64,000 nt of DNA. Source: Pseudarcicella hirudinis (GTDB taxonomy: Bacteria > Bacteroidota > Bacteroidia > Cytophagales > Spirosomataceae). The notes below the pieces were generated by a model. That model ran no database searches and had not been told where the DNA came from. It worked only from the letters and a program-made list of their open reading frames with translations. This document shows positions 26,118-36,451 of the stretch, one piece after another (within the stretch, counting starts at the first letter, position 1; each line of letters opens with the position of its first letter). The translations under genes and the position numbers were made by a program. Location: assembly GCF_900115665.1 (NCBI RefSeq), contig NZ_FOXH01000008.1, forward strand, positions 62,001 to 126,000. The letters run 5' to 3'.

Positions 26118-27144
26118 ATCTTCTTGAAAGTTCATTCTGTAATTCATCCACAAGTCCTTTAATTTTCTCCAGAGACAACTGTGGTTCAGGGAGTTGTTCA
26201 CTGATAAAAGCCTTCACTTCCCATATTTCCAGTACATCTTTCAAACTGACTTCAAAACTTGGGATTGATTGGTTATCAGAGCTTAACAACAGCACGCCCT
26301 TGATTTTCGCCTGATTATATACCCTGCGATAAATAATTCCCTGATTTTGAAGAATAAGAATATAATGTCTGCCATCCAAAACGCTGGTTACATCAGCGAT
26401 ATGTTTACCAACTACCAAAGCTCCCGGAAAAGAGAAGTCCTCTCCTACTTCAAATGCACGGTATTTTCCCGCAAAAAGATTGGGAAGATTTCCTTGTGGC
26501 AAAGCCGAAAGAAATTCAGGCTTCTGGTATTTCAGCAAATATTCCGATGTCAGATTTCTTTTCACAATGCCAAAAGAATAACTGCTCTTTATTTCAGGCA
26601 GCAAATCATGATGCTGATTATTTACCTGCGGAAATTCAATGGGCTTGGTTAAGTTCTGCACCGTCACAAATCCACGGTATCCGTCAGCTCTGTTTACTTT
26701 TTTAGGCACTACAGGCTGAGCAACCAATTTTACCTGCTCTTCATTCCGTAAGTATTTTTCAATGACATGCGCAATGGGCTTAGGCTCAGCTTCAGCAATA
26801 AAATTCTGAGAAGGTTGTGTCGGAGGATTTATTCTTTGTACTGTTTGTCCGTTAAAAGTAGGCTGGGTAGTAGACAGGACAGAAGAAGGAATTTGTCCTA
26901 CAGTCTGTCCAATATTAATGCCGGGGGTTTCCCTTATTTTCCGGATGTCTGTCTTAATCAGCGAATCCACAGATGTGCCGAAAACCTGTGCTATTGTTTT
27001 AAGGTTTTCAAGATTAGGATTAGCCCTTGCTTCTTCATAAGCACCTAATAACGAACGCTTTATATTGATCCTTCGGGCAAATTGCTCTTGAGTCAATCCA
27101 TTGAGACGGCGAAGATATTTTATATTGTTGCTAACGATCGACAT
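26116..27144 (-). CDS. XRE-family regulator with S24-like C-terminal domain
   Basis: 342 residues. An XRE helix-turn-helix occupies 1-65 ('IKYLRRLNGLTQEQFARRIN', then 'SLLGAYEEARANPNLENL'). A long Pro/Gln/Thr-rich linker follows (about 70-130). The C-terminal part resembles the LexA/S24 fold: 'FSFPGALVVGKHIADVTSVL', 'GRHYILILQNQGIIYRRV' and 'LKDVLEIWEVKAFIS'. The usual catalytic Ser and Lys of S24 self-cleaving repressors are not apparent, so it is likely a ligand- or partner-sensing domain without protease activity. Divergent from the aldehyde dehydrogenase gene, which it might control. Common in Bacteroidota; regulon unknown. Confidence 0.88.
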   Translation of the reverse strand: MSIVSNNIKYLRRLNGLTQEQFARRINIKRSLLGAYEEARANPNLENLKTIAQVFGTSVDSLIKTDIRKIRETPGINIGQTVGQIPSSVLSTTQPTFNGQTVQRINPPTQPSQNFIAEAEPKPIAHVIEKYLRNEEQVKLVAQPVVPKKVNRADGYRGFVTVQNLTKPIEFPQVNNQHHDLLPEIKSSYSFGIVKRNLTSEYLLKYQKPEFLSALPQGNLPNLFAGKYRAFEVGEDFSFPGALVVGKHIADVTSVLDGRHYILILQNQGIIYRRVYNQAKIKGVLLLSSDNQSIPSFEVSLKDVLEIWEVKAFISEQLPEPQLSLEKIKGLVDELQNELSRR

Positions 27145-27165
27145 TGACAGGATGATGTTTTGTTA

Positions 27166-27173
27166 CAAAAATA
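27166..27173 (-). promoter_or_regulatory. Candidate -7 box for the XRE gene (TATTTTTG)
   Basis: Exact TAnnTTTG on the minus strand, 22 nt before the ATG. The region is A/T-rich, so a chance match is possible. Confidence 0.35.
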
Positions 27174-27366
27174 TTTGATATAATTTTGAATGCAACACAA
27201 ACAGAAATTTAAATTGGCAAGAATCCGGATTTATTGACAAAATGCTTCATTTTAAGATAATCAAAACATTTAAAATGTGATTCAGCTTTGCAACATCCTA
27301 TAATTTCCCTAAATTCCAATAGTAATTATGCTACTTCAAAATCAATAAGCTAATCTGAAACAACTC

Positions 27367-28797
27367 ATGGAAGAAACCATTGTGCCAAAAGATCTTGAAC
27401 AGAAAATCCAGCATTTATTTCAATTACAGAAAAGTAATGCTTCAAATATTGCCCGGACCCCGGCAAATGAGAGAATTCAGAAACTCAGAAAGCTTTTAGA
27501 TTACAACAGCAAAAATATAGAAAAAATACAAGAAGCCATCTTTCTGGATTTCAAAAAACATCCTTCTGAAGTCATAATCGGGGAATTGATGGGAGTAAAT
27601 GGTGAAATCAAACACCTGATAAAGAACCTTCGTACCTGGATGCGTCCCCATAAGGTACCTACTCCTTTGAATATGTTCGGAACTTCAGCTTATGTAAAAT
27701 TTGAACCCAAAGGGCAATGTCTGATTATTTCTCCCTGGAATTATCCTTTCAATCTGGCAATCAAGCCACTTGCTCAGGCAATTGCAGCCGGAAATACGGT
27801 TATTTTAAAACCCTCGGAATTAACCCCCAATACCTCTGCTCTGATAAAAGAAATGCTTTCGGGATTATTCCCTGAAGACGAGATAGCTGTGATTGAAGGT
27901 GATGCCAGGGTTTCAACAGAATTACTGAATCTGCCGTTTAATCATATTTTTTTTACCGGAAGTCCTCAGGTGGGAAAAATCGTGATGAAAGCTGCCAGTA
28001 GACATCTTGCTTCAGTTACCCTTGAATTAGGGGGAAAATCCCCTTTTATTGTTGATGAAACGGCAGATATTAAAACTGCCGGAGAAAAGCTTGCCTGGGG
28101 TAAATTTATCAATGCCGGACAAACCTGTATCGCTCCGGATTATGTACTGGTTCATAAAAATGTTAAAAGTAAATTGATTTCAGCTACGGTTGAAGCCACT
28201 GAAAAAATGTTCAATCCTGAAGCCGGGGGCCTTGAAAAAACAACTGACTTTTCCCGGATTGTTAATCAAAGACATTTTCTAAGGCTAAAATCTCTGATTG
28301 AGGATGCTCTCGAAAACGGAGCCTCTCTGGTGTATGGAGGAGAAACCAATGCAGGAGACAATTATATTTCGCCTACTATTCTGACCGGAACAGAAAAGGC
28401 CGGAAGAATTATGCAGGAAGAAATTTTCGGGCCAGTTTTACCGATTATTGAATTTGAGCAGAATGCCGAGGTAATTGAGAAAATTAATGCCGGAGAAAAA
28501 CCCCTGGCTCTCTATATCCATTCTCGAAAACGATCAAATATCGACTATTTCATAAATAATACCTCCTCCGGGGGCGTAGTAATTAATGATGTGCTGATTC
28601 ATTATGCCCATAAAGAATTGCCATTCGGCGGGGTCAATAATTCCGGAATAGGAAAATCAGGTGGAATTTGGGGTTTTACAGAATTTTCAAACCAAAAAGC
28701 CGTTTTAAAACAAAGGCTGAATCTGTTTAAAATGATCTATCCGCCTTACACACCAAGGGTAAAGAAATTACTTGGATTTCTTTTAAAGTACGTATGA
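27367..28797 (+). CDS. Aldehyde dehydrogenase family protein (class-3-like)
   Basis: 476 residues. Oxidises aldehydes to acids with NAD(P). Catalytic Cys254 lies in 'FINAGQTCIAPDYV' and the general base Glu220 in 'TLELGGKSP'. The cofactor stretch 'ISPWNYPFNL' and 'AAGNTVILKPSE' precede them, and 'EEIFGPVLPI' follows. The short length and hydrophobic C-terminus ('KLLGFLLKYV') resemble class 3 / fatty-aldehyde dehydrogenases. The next gene follows after 84 nt. Substrate not predictable; medium-to-long chain aldehydes are a reasonable guess. Confidence 0.94.
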   Translation: MEETIVPKDLEQKIQHLFQLQKSNASNIARTPANERIQKLRKLLDYNSKNIEKIQEAIFLDFKKHPSEVIIGELMGVNGEIKHLIKNLRTWMRPHKVPTPLNMFGTSAYVKFEPKGQCLIISPWNYPFNLAIKPLAQAIAAGNTVILKPSELTPNTSALIKEMLSGLFPEDEIAVIEGDARVSTELLNLPFNHIFFTGSPQVGKIVMKAASRHLASVTLELGGKSPFIVDETADIKTAGEKLAWGKFINAGQTCIAPDYVLVHKNVKSKLISATVEATEKMFNPEAGGLEKTTDFSRIVNQRHFLRLKSLIEDALENGASLVYGGETNAGDNYISPTILTGTEKAGRIMQEEIFGPVLPIIEFEQNAEVIEKINAGEKPLALYIHSRKRSNIDYFINNTSSGGVVINDVLIHYAHKELPFGGVNNSGIGKSGGIWGFTEFSNQKAVLKQRLNLFKMIYPPYTPRVKKLLGFLLKYV

Positions 28798-28881
28798 CCG
28801 TTTTTATTTTCAGGAATTGAAGAACATTGATTAACACCACCGTCCAATTATTTATTTACTTAGTCTCTTTCAGGTTTTTGC

Positions 28882-31752
28882 ATGAGAAATATACTTCTGA
28901 ATTTATTCTTATATTTTTGTTTAACAATTCCCGCTTTTTGTCAAGAATCAGCAACCAATCTCCAGCAAAACCCTTCAAATTTGAAGTGGAGTCAAATTAA
29001 CACCCCTCATTTCAGGTTAATTTTCCCGAATGAACTCGGTAACACTGCTCAAAAAACAGCAAATACTCTGGAAACCGTTTATCAACCGGTAGGAAATACC
29101 TTAAAAGCTTATCCGAAGAAAATTTCTGTAATTCTTCAGAATCAAACCACTGTTTCTAATGGATTTGTCACCTTGCTGCCCAGAAGAACAGAGTTTTTTA
29201 TTACACCGCCACAGGATTATACGCTTTTAGGGACCAATAACTGGCTGAATATTCTGGCCGTTCATGAATTCCGGCATGTTGTTCAGAATCAAAAAGCATT
29301 GACAGGCTGGACCAAAGCCTTTCAACGGATTTTCGGAAATAACGGCCAAAGTCTTATCTCATTTCTGGCAGTACCTAACTGGTTTTGGGAAGGAGATGCT
29401 GTTGGAACAGAAACAGTACTGACCCCCTCAGGAAGAGGCCGGATTCCGACTTTTGATATGGCTTACCGGGCCAATCTTTTAAGCAAAGAGCCATATAGTT
29501 ATGCGAAAGCAGCCTGTGGTTCTTTTAAAGATTTTGTGCCGAATCATTACGTAAATGGCTATCTCCTTACCACTTATACCAAAACCAGGTTCGGGGCTGA
29601 TGCCTGGGAAAAAATTCTTCAGGGAACTTATCAATTTCCTTTTTATCCTTTTTCTTTTTCGAACAATATTAAGAAACAGACTGGTCTTACTACAGAAAAA
29701 CTCTATGGAGAAACCATCAGTTACTTCAAAAATACCTGGCAAAAAGAAATAGATCAAATTGAGGAAACTGCTGTCAATCCATTAAAAACCTCTGAAAATA
29801 AGTATTTCACCAATTATCAGTATCCTCAGATCTTACCGGACGGAAGGATTCTTGCCCTTAAATCAGGCTTATCTGACATTCAGCAATTTGTTATATTGGA
29901 TAAAGAACAAAATGAAGAGAAATTATTCGATTTAGGTATTCTCAATGACGCAGGAATGCTTTCTGCTGCAGGAACAAAAATCGTCTGGGCAGAAAACACT
30001 TTTGATCCGAGATGGGCTCAAAGAGACTATTCTGTTATCAGATTGTACGACATCAATACCGGAATCAAACGAAATATTACCTCTAAAACGAGATTGGCCT
30101 CTCCTGCTCTCTCTCCGGACGGATCCAAAATAGCAGCCGTGGAAACTTCAACCGGAAACAGGTATTCGCTTGTAGTACTTGAATGTAGCTCAGGTAAAGA
30201 ACTTTACAGGTTTTCAAATCCGGATAATGCCTTTTTCCTGCATCCCAGATGGTATAACAATGAGGCATTTGTTGCTATTACTTTGAAAAACAATGCGAAA
30301 GCAATCGCTGATTTCAATATGGAGAAGGGAGAAGAAAAAGAACTGTATCATGTTGAAAATGAAAACATAGCACATCCTGTACGGCTGGGTGAGTATTTGT
30401 TTTTTAATTCCGGAATTTCCGGAATTGATAATATTTTTGCTGTTGATCTTAAAACAGGAGAGAGAAAAGTCGTGACTAATCGCAAATTTGGTGCCTTTAA
30501 TCCCGCTCCTTCAGCCGATGCCGGAATGATATACTTTAATGATTTTTCTGCCAAAGGTCATCGTATTGTCAGCATGCCATTCGATTGGTCAAAAGCGTTG
30601 AAATTTGATTCTGCATTTTACAGACCGACAAGATATTTTGGAAAAATGCTCTTACAGGAAGCTGGTGAGAATTTATTAAAAACTACGCCCGACAGCTCTT
30701 TTTCTATAAAAAAATACCGAAAATCTCATATATTTAATTTTTACAGTTGGGGAATTGTAACAAATTCTACCGGAGATAATCTCAATGTTGGTGTTTCATC
30801 TCAGGATTTATTGAGCACCACTACTTTATCTGCGGGCTACGGTTATAATTCAAACGAACAAAGAGGGCAGTTCTATACCAATTTCAGCTATCAGGGCTGG
30901 TACCCGATTTTGGATTTCAGTTATACAAATACCGCAAGAAGTACCGAAATTTATATTGACAGAGACAGAAACGGACCTTTGGATAGCCTCAGAAAAGATT
31001 CCTGGAATCAGCAGCAATTGAATTTTGGTTTGAGATTACCGCTTATTCTGACGCATTCAAAATACCTTGAAAGTCTGACAGCCAGTGTAAATACCTCATT
31101 AGTTACCGTTTACGGATATGATCTTCCGGTAAGATACATTACCGAATCATTCAACGGAACCTTCGGTTCAATGATTTATAACCTTGGCTATGCAAGACAA
31201 CTCAAACGGGCAGCAAGAGATATCGCACCAAAATGGGCACAGTCGCTGAGTATCTATTTCAGAAATACCCCATTTGGCGGAAATATTTCCGCCAGCTTAT
31301 TTGCAATACAGGGAAATTTATACTTTCCCGGTTTTGCCAGACATCATAGTTTGAGATTTCGGGGAAGTTATCAGCATCAGTCGCAAGGAAATTATCGTTT
31401 CGGCAGTCCGGTCACATTTCCACGAGGTTACGGATATACAAGCTTCGAAGATCTTTCGGTCGGCAGTATAGAATACCGTATGCCGTTATTTGATCCTGAT
31501 TGGGAACTCGGAAGATTATTATTCCTGAAAAGACTAAAAGTCAACCTGTTTACAGATTTCGCACAAGGACAAAGTACAATAGCAGACGGTAGAACCGGTA
31601 CCAGAAATTATCAGTCATTTGGCTTTGACCTGACATCTCAGTTTCATTTTATGCGTTTGTCACAGCAATTGGAAATAGGAGTCAGAGGCATTTATAAAGC
31701 GAGTGAGCAGCAATTTATTTTTCAACCTTTAGTGATTGATATCGGTTTTTAA
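28882..31752 (+). CDS. Secreted zinc metalloprotease-like protein with PD40 propeller and C-terminal barrel
   Basis: 956 residues with a signal peptide ending 'TIPAFCQ'. The N-terminal third carries a gluzincin site: 'AVHEFRHVVQNQ' (His128, Glu129, His132) with a downstream 'NWFWEGDA' (Glu170) as probable third ligand, as in peptidase MA. The middle has WD40-like/TolB-type PD40 blades ('SPALSPDGSKIAAVE', 'NPAPSADAGMIYFNDFSAKG'). The last 300 residues alternate as in a beta-barrel, with 'FPRGYGYTSFEDLSVGSIEY' resembling Omp85-type surface antigens, and end in Phe. This suggests a protease anchored in, or threaded through, the outer membrane. Role unknown. Confidence 0.8.
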   Translation: MRNILLNLFLYFCLTIPAFCQESATNLQQNPSNLKWSQINTPHFRLIFPNELGNTAQKTANTLETVYQPVGNTLKAYPKKISVILQNQTTVSNGFVTLLPRRTEFFITPPQDYTLLGTNNWLNILAVHEFRHVVQNQKALTGWTKAFQRIFGNNGQSLISFLAVPNWFWEGDAVGTETVLTPSGRGRIPTFDMAYRANLLSKEPYSYAKAACGSFKDFVPNHYVNGYLLTTYTKTRFGADAWEKILQGTYQFPFYPFSFSNNIKKQTGLTTEKLYGETISYFKNTWQKEIDQIEETAVNPLKTSENKYFTNYQYPQILPDGRILALKSGLSDIQQFVILDKEQNEEKLFDLGILNDAGMLSAAGTKIVWAENTFDPRWAQRDYSVIRLYDINTGIKRNITSKTRLASPALSPDGSKIAAVETSTGNRYSLVVLECSSGKELYRFSNPDNAFFLHPRWYNNEAFVAITLKNNAKAIADFNMEKGEEKELYHVENENIAHPVRLGEYLFFNSGISGIDNIFAVDLKTGERKVVTNRKFGAFNPAPSADAGMIYFNDFSAKGHRIVSMPFDWSKALKFDSAFYRPTRYFGKMLLQEAGENLLKTTPDSSFSIKKYRKSHIFNFYSWGIVTNSTGDNLNVGVSSQDLLSTTTLSAGYGYNSNEQRGQFYTNFSYQGWYPILDFSYTNTARSTEIYIDRDRNGPLDSLRKDSWNQQQLNFGLRLPLILTHSKYLESLTASVNTSLVTVYGYDLPVRYITESFNGTFGSMIYNLGYARQLKRAARDIAPKWAQSLSIYFRNTPFGGNISASLFAIQGNLYFPGFARHHSLRFRGSYQHQSQGNYRFGSPVTFPRGYGYTSFEDLSVGSIEYRMPLFDPDWELGRLLFLKRLKVNLFTDFAQGQSTIADGRTGTRNYQSFGFDLTSQFHFMRLSQQLEIGVRGIYKASEQQFIFQPLVIDIGF

Positions 31753-31799
31753 GCCAATTTTGCAGGATTTTAATACCTTTAGAATAAAACAACAAGTTA

Positions 31800-32834
31800 A
31801 TGCGGTACGGAAAATTCTTATGGGTGGGGCATATTTTATGGTGGTTGGTTTCAACATTTTACCTGAGGTATCCTCATACAAAATTTTTCCAGGAAAGACC
31901 AAATACGTTAATCTGGTATTTGATTGTCAGTTTTTTTCTGGGACTTACAGGGACTACAGTTTATACCATCGTTTTCAAAAGATTTAATAAAGACGAGCCA
32001 CGTCAAACCTTTCTCTTCCCGATTCTGGGGTCTATGGTGGTTGGTGCACTTTTCTTTATTCAGGATGGTCTGACAGGGTTCATGCGATACGGGAACCCCA
32101 GTCGGGGAATTCCTCCTGAATGGAGTGACTATATTCAATACTATGTTGAATCGGTAAGATATGTGGCGCTTTGGTTTTTGCTTTACCATTTATTGCTGTA
32201 TTCAAGAATTGCCAGGGAAAGAGATCAGTTATTAACGCAAACCAGGGTATTACTTCAAAATGCCCAATTAGAAATACTTAGAAATCAGTTAAATCCTCAT
32301 TTTCTTTTCAATGCTATAAACAGTATCAAGGCACTGACCATCTCTGACCAGGAACTTGCCAGAAAAGGGCTTACTAATTTATCTCAGCTATTAAGGACCT
32401 CTCTTTCAATGGGAAGTTACCCGGTAGTTGAATTTATTGATGAATTAAAGCTGGTCAGAGACTATCTTTCTCTTGAAAAAATCAGGTATGAGGAAAGGAT
32501 TACTTATTCTCTGGACATTCAAAGAGCTGTATTAAGACAAAATATTCCACCGATGACGTTACAATTACTGGTGGAAAATGCCATAAAGCATGGTATCGGG
32601 AAAAACAAAAAAGGAGGAATAATTCATATTTCCGCAAAATATAATAACGGTGTATTTGAACTAATTGTAAAAAATTCAGGAAAATTGGTGAAAGAAGAAA
32701 AAAAACGCTCCAATTCCGGGGTAGGTTTGCTCAATCTGGAGAAACGATTACTGATCAATTTCCCGGACAAAGCGGAGTTTATACTGAAAGAAGAAGATGA
32801 ATTTGTGGTCGCCAGTATTATCATCCGCCCCTGA
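31800..32834 (+). CDS. LytS-type membrane histidine kinase
   Basis: 344 residues from the ATG at 31800. The N-terminal half has about four membrane helices ('FLWVGHILWWLVSTFYLRY', 'LIWYLIVSFFLGLTGTTVYT', 'FPILGSMVVGALFF', 'VALWFLLYHLLLY'). A short coiled linker leads to the His_kinase (PF06580) box 'NQLNPHFLFNAINSIKAL' with phospho-acceptor His167. An HATPase follows: 'PPMTLQLLVENAIKHGIG' and 'NSGVGLLNLEKRL'. Such kinases usually pair with a LytTR response regulator, but none is adjacent; the next gene is a TPR lipoprotein. Signal unknown. Confidence 0.93.
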   Translation: MRYGKFLWVGHILWWLVSTFYLRYPHTKFFQERPNTLIWYLIVSFFLGLTGTTVYTIVFKRFNKDEPRQTFLFPILGSMVVGALFFIQDGLTGFMRYGNPSRGIPPEWSDYIQYYVESVRYVALWFLLYHLLLYSRIARERDQLLTQTRVLLQNAQLEILRNQLNPHFLFNAINSIKALTISDQELARKGLTNLSQLLRTSLSMGSYPVVEFIDELKLVRDYLSLEKIRYEERITYSLDIQRAVLRQNIPPMTLQLLVENAIKHGIGKNKKGGIIHISAKYNNGVFELIVKNSGKLVKEEKKRSNSGVGLLNLEKRLLINFPDKAEFILKEEDEFVVASIIIRP

Positions 32835-32902
32835 AAATTAAAAAAATCATATTCAGACTCATTGAGTGTGTATTCCATTATCGGAATTTGTATTAATGTT
32901 TG

Positions 32903-32910
32903 TAATTTTG
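32903..32910 (+). promoter_or_regulatory. Candidate -7 box abutting the TPR gene ATG (TAATTTTG)
   Basis: Exact TAnnTTTG ending 5 nt before the ATG at 32915. If transcription begins the usual few nt after the box, the mRNA starts at the ATG and is leaderless. Confidence 0.45.
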
Positions 32911-32914
32911 AGCA

Positions 32915-34135
32915 ATGAACCGACTCAAAGTATTCTTAAGTATATACATTTTATCTTTTGTCCTGATTTCCTGCGGAAGTGATTACAGAAGAGGCCGGAC
33001 TATTCCGCCATTGCCTGAAGGAACAGAAAAGTCAAGAAGAGAAATTACCCTCAACTTTCTTTCAGATGCCATCAACGCTTCACCGGGTGTTTCGGATAAC
33101 TATTACAAACGTTCACTGATTTATCTGGAAGAAAACAGACTTAATGATGCTCTTCAGGACATTAATGACGCACTGGATATTAACGGGAATATCGGTTCTT
33201 ATTACCAGACCAAAGCTTTAATTTTGAGAGAAACCAAGCAAATCAGGGAGGCACTGGAAGCAGCCCTGAAAGCAGAGGTTCTCAATTCTGAGTCCCCTGA
33301 ACTGTATAATTTACTCGGAGATTTATACCAGCAGCTTCGTCTTTTCAACAAAGCCAAACTTTACCTCAACAAAGCCGTACAAATTTCGCCGAACAATGGA
33401 GAAACCTATTTTTTTAAAGGGGAAATTTTCGCCAAACTCGGAGATACTACTTCTGCCTTACAGCTTTATGAGCAGACGCTCGCACTGAAACCCACTTATT
33501 TACCCGCTTATGTGCGGCTCTCAGAAGTCCATACCGCGCTCAGACAATATGATATAGCTTTCCTTTACAATAACGACGGCTTAAAATATTATCCGAAAAG
33601 TGCGGAGTTATTCTTTCAGCGGGGTTATACACTTCAGCGATCCTGGAAACTTGACAGTGCTGTTTCGTGTTATCTTAAAGCAGTAGCACTGGATCCGAAA
33701 TTCGTCAATGCCAGTTTTAATGCCGGAATGCTCTATTTCAAATCCAGAGCCTATCGTCTGGCACTTCCGCAATTTGAACATACATTGAAATATAATTCCA
33801 GATTTCCTGAAATTGATTTCTATATGGGACAATCTCTGGAATATACCGGAGAATATGAAAGGGCTGAAGAATTTTATAAAAAAGCCCTTTTGATTAATCC
33901 TCAGGATTACCATTCACTAAACGGAATGTACAGAATCAAAAGGAAACTGTTGTATGGAGAAACCCTTCCTCCTGATTTTTCTGAGTCGGATTTGCCTCCG
34001 GATTTCGGAGAAGACGGGCAGGGACGCAGAGTAGATACTTCCTTAAAACAGATTCAAAGTATTCAGCCTAAATCCAAATTAGGACTGAAAACAGATTCCA
34101 TCAGCAGGAAATCGATCAATCCTATTATAAAATAG
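32915..34135 (+). CDS. TPR-repeat lipoprotein
   Basis: 406 residues with lipobox 'FVLISC-G' (Cys20). About nine tetratricopeptide repeats run from roughly residue 50 to 345, for example 'LNDALQDINDALDINGN', 'AKLYLNKAVQISPNNGETYF' and 'AEEFYKKALLINPQDYHSLN'. TPR arrays are protein-interaction scaffolds. The C-terminal 60 residues are Pro/Asp-rich ('PPDFSESDLPPDFGEDGQG') and then basic. It follows the kinase gene by 80 nt. Specific partner unknown. Confidence 0.93.
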   Translation: MNRLKVFLSIYILSFVLISCGSDYRRGRTIPPLPEGTEKSRREITLNFLSDAINASPGVSDNYYKRSLIYLEENRLNDALQDINDALDINGNIGSYYQTKALILRETKQIREALEAALKAEVLNSESPELYNLLGDLYQQLRLFNKAKLYLNKAVQISPNNGETYFFKGEIFAKLGDTTSALQLYEQTLALKPTYLPAYVRLSEVHTALRQYDIAFLYNNDGLKYYPKSAELFFQRGYTLQRSWKLDSAVSCYLKAVALDPKFVNASFNAGMLYFKSRAYRLALPQFEHTLKYNSRFPEIDFYMGQSLEYTGEYERAEEFYKKALLINPQDYHSLNGMYRIKRKLLYGETLPPDFSESDLPPDFGEDGQGRRVDTSLKQIQSIQPKSKLGLKTDSISRKSINPIIK

Positions 34136-34371
34136 TGAAGGTTCTTTAGCGGAATCTGATCTATATATGTTAAATTGGGTCTTTTTAGGGTACAAAAATG
34201 CTGAAAGGCAATTGCTTAAACTCATTAACGAAAGCTTTTGAAAGCCGGAAATATATAGTCGAACAATAAAAATTAACTAAATCTGTCTGAGGCATTAAAT
34301 TTTTGCCGGAAAGTATCAGTTGTATGATACAGCCCCTTAAATCCAAATCTCAGGCTTCAAACTCAAAAACA

Positions 34372-36312
34372 ATGATTAAAATTACCTTACCGGACGGCAG
34401 TGTAAGAGAGTATGCTCAGGGTTCAACTGGGATGGACATTGCCCTCAGTATTTCAGAAGGTTTGGCCAGAAATGTACTGGCAGCCAAAGTAAACGGAAAA
34501 GTTCAGGATGCCTCTTTGCCGATCAATGAAGATTCGGAGGTAGCTTTACTTACCTGGAATGATACTGATGGTAAACAAACATTCTGGCACTCTTCAGCCC
34601 ACCTTCTTGCAGAAGCATTGGAAGCACTTTATCCAGGCACCAAATTCGGAATCGGACCCGCCATTGAAAACGGGTTTTACTATGATATCGATATGGGAGA
34701 AAAATCCCTGAGCCAGGATGATTTCAAGAAAATCGAAGATAAAATGCTTGAATTAGCCCGTCAGAAAAATGAATTCAGCAGAAAAGCTGTTTCAAAAGCT
34801 GACGCGATCGGGTATTTTACTGAAAAAAATGATGAATACAAATTAGAGCTTATCGACGGACTTGAGGACGGTTCTATTACCTTCTACTCACAAGGTAATT
34901 TTACTGATTTATGTCGTGGGCCACATATCCCGAATACAGGTTTTATCAAAGCTGTAAAATTAATGAGTGTGGCGGGAGCTTACTGGCGCGGAGATGAAAA
35001 ACGTAAACAAATGACACGTGTTTATGCCATTACTTTTCCAAAACAGAAAGAACTTGATGAATATCTTCACTTATTAGAAGAAGCAAAACGCCGTGACCAC
35101 CGTAAACTGGGTAAAGAACTGGATCTTTTTGCTTTCTCCGAAAAAGTAGGGATGGGTTTACCTTTATGGCTGCCTAAAGGTGCTATGCTGCGTGAACGTC
35201 TGGAAAATTTCCTTCGTCGTGCGCAGGTACGTGCAGGATATTCACCGGTTGTAACACCACATATTGGTTCCAAGCAGCTATATGTTACTTCAGGACATTA
35301 TGCAAAATATGGCGCTGATTCATTTAAGCCAATCCATACGCCGGATGAGAATGAAGAGTTTCTTCTGAAACCTATGAATTGCCCTCATCACTGCGAAATT
35401 TTTAAAACAAAACCACGCAGTTACAGAGATCTTCCTTTGCGTCTGGCTGAATTCGGAACCGTATATCGTTACGAACAATCAGGAGAATTACATGGATTAA
35501 CCCGTGTAAGAGGCTTTACTCAGGACGATGCTCATATTTTCTGTACTTCAGATCAGGTTGAGGAAGAATTCATGAAAGTAATCGATCTGGTACTTTATGT
35601 ATTCAAAGCGCTTGGTTTTGAAAATTTCTCAGCTCAGATTTCATTACGTGACCCTGAGAATAAGGAAAAATATATCGGAAGCGATCAGGATTGGGAAAAA
35701 GCTGAAAATGCCATTATAAAATCAGCCGCAGCCAAAGGCCTTCCAACCGTTGTAGAGCTTGGAGAAGCAGCATTTTACGGTCCTAAACTCGACTTTATGG
35801 TAAAAGATGCTTTGGGAAGAAAGTGGCAGTTAGGAACTATTCAGGTAGATTATCAGTTACCTCAACGTTTTGAATTGGAATATACCGGTTCGGATAACCA
35901 AAAACATTGCCCGGTAATGATTCACCGTGCTCCGTTTGGTTCATTAGAACGTTTCATTGCTATTCTGATTGAGAACACAGCAGGAAATTTCCCGCTTTGG
36001 CTTTCACCTGAGCAACTGGCGATCTTACCGATTTCTGAAAAATACGAAAATTATGCGAATGAATTATTCCTTCGTTTACAGGAAGTGGATCTCAGAGGTT
36101 ATGTTGACCACAGAGATGAAAAAATCGGACGTAAAATCAGGGATGCTGAAGTTTCAAAAGTGCCATTTATGCTTATTGTAGGTGAAAAAGAATCAGCAGA
36201 AGGCATGGTTTCTGTGCGGAAGAAAGGAGAAGGAGACCTGGGCATGATGCTGGTAGAGCAGTTTATCACCCTGGCTCAGGAAGAAATTAACAAGAATATT
36301 CTCAGGTTTTAA
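34372..36312 (+). CDS. thrS: Threonyl-tRNA synthetase
   Basis: 646 residues from the ATG at 34372. An in-frame start at 34303 adds 23 polar residues before the conserved TGS domain ('[20 protein letters not shown]') and is rejected. Order: TGS (1-60), editing domain with '[12 protein letters not shown]' and '[10 protein letters not shown]', class II catalytic core with motif 2 '[20 protein letters not shown]' and the zinc Cys in 'MNCPHH', motif 3 '[11 protein letters not shown]', and the C-terminal anticodon-binding domain. It precedes infC, a common Bacteroidota order. The 236-nt upstream gap has a small 6-bp stem-loop at 34313-34330 but no recognisable T-box. Confidence 0.98.
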   Translation: MIKITLPDGSVREYAQGSTGMDIALSISEGLARNVLAAKVNGKVQDASLPINEDSEVALLTWNDTDGKQTFWHSSAHLLAEALEALYPGTKFGIGPAIENGFYYDIDMGEKSLSQDDFKKIEDKMLELARQKNEFSRKAVSKADAIGYFTEKNDEYKLELIDGLEDGSITFYSQGNFTDLCRGPHIPNTGFIKAVKLMSVAGAYWRGDEKRKQMTRVYAITFPKQKELDEYLHLLEEAKRRDHRKLGKELDLFAFSEKVGMGLPLWLPKGAMLRERLENFLRRAQVRAGYSPVVTPHIGSKQLYVTSGHYAKYGADSFKPIHTPDENEEFLLKPMNCPHHCEIFKTKPRSYRDLPLRLAEFGTVYRYEQSGELHGLTRVRGFTQDDAHIFCTSDQVEEEFMKVIDLVLYVFKALGFENFSAQISLRDPENKEKYIGSDQDWEKAENAIIKSAAAKGLPTVVELGEAAFYGPKLDFMVKDALGRKWQLGTIQVDYQLPQRFELEYTGSDNQKHCPVMIHRAPFGSLERFIAILIENTAGNFPLWLSPEQLAILPISEKYENYANELFLRLQEVDLRGYVDHRDEKIGRKIRDAEVSKVPFMLIVGEKESAEGMVSVRKKGEGDLGMMLVEQFITLAQEEINKNILRF

Positions 36313-36321
36313 CTGACCTTC

Positions 36322-36418
36322 AGAATTATGAGTTAGAAACATGATTATTTTAATGTTAAAAAAATAATTAATTTTGCATTGAATTAAGGATAAAACCTAT
36401 CTTATAACTCATAATTCT
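36322..36418. repeat. 14-bp inverted repeat flanking the infC promoter box
   Basis: Arms 36322-36335 and 36405-36418 are perfect inverted copies with a 69-nt spacer that contains the -7 box at 36369. It could be an RNA structure after thrS, a paired operator, or a tiny mobile-element remnant (97 bp with 14-bp terminal repeats). Confidence 0.45.
36369..36376 (+). promoter_or_regulatory. Candidate -7 box for infC (TAATTTTG)
   Basis: Exact TAnnTTTG. It would give a leader of about 140 nt, which contains the right arm of the inverted repeat and the hairpin at 36452-36481. Confidence 0.45.
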
Positions 36419-36451
36419 CTTGTTAATTTCTATTTTTTACTTTAGCTTTCG

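Noticed and set aside
34303-34371. An upstream start for thrS
   Set aside because: The added 23 residues are not part of the conserved TGS domain, which begins at the ATG at 34372.
34136-34371. A T-box or other riboswitch before thrS
   Set aside because: No T-box sequence or specifier-loop fold is visible; only a small 6-bp stem-loop is present.
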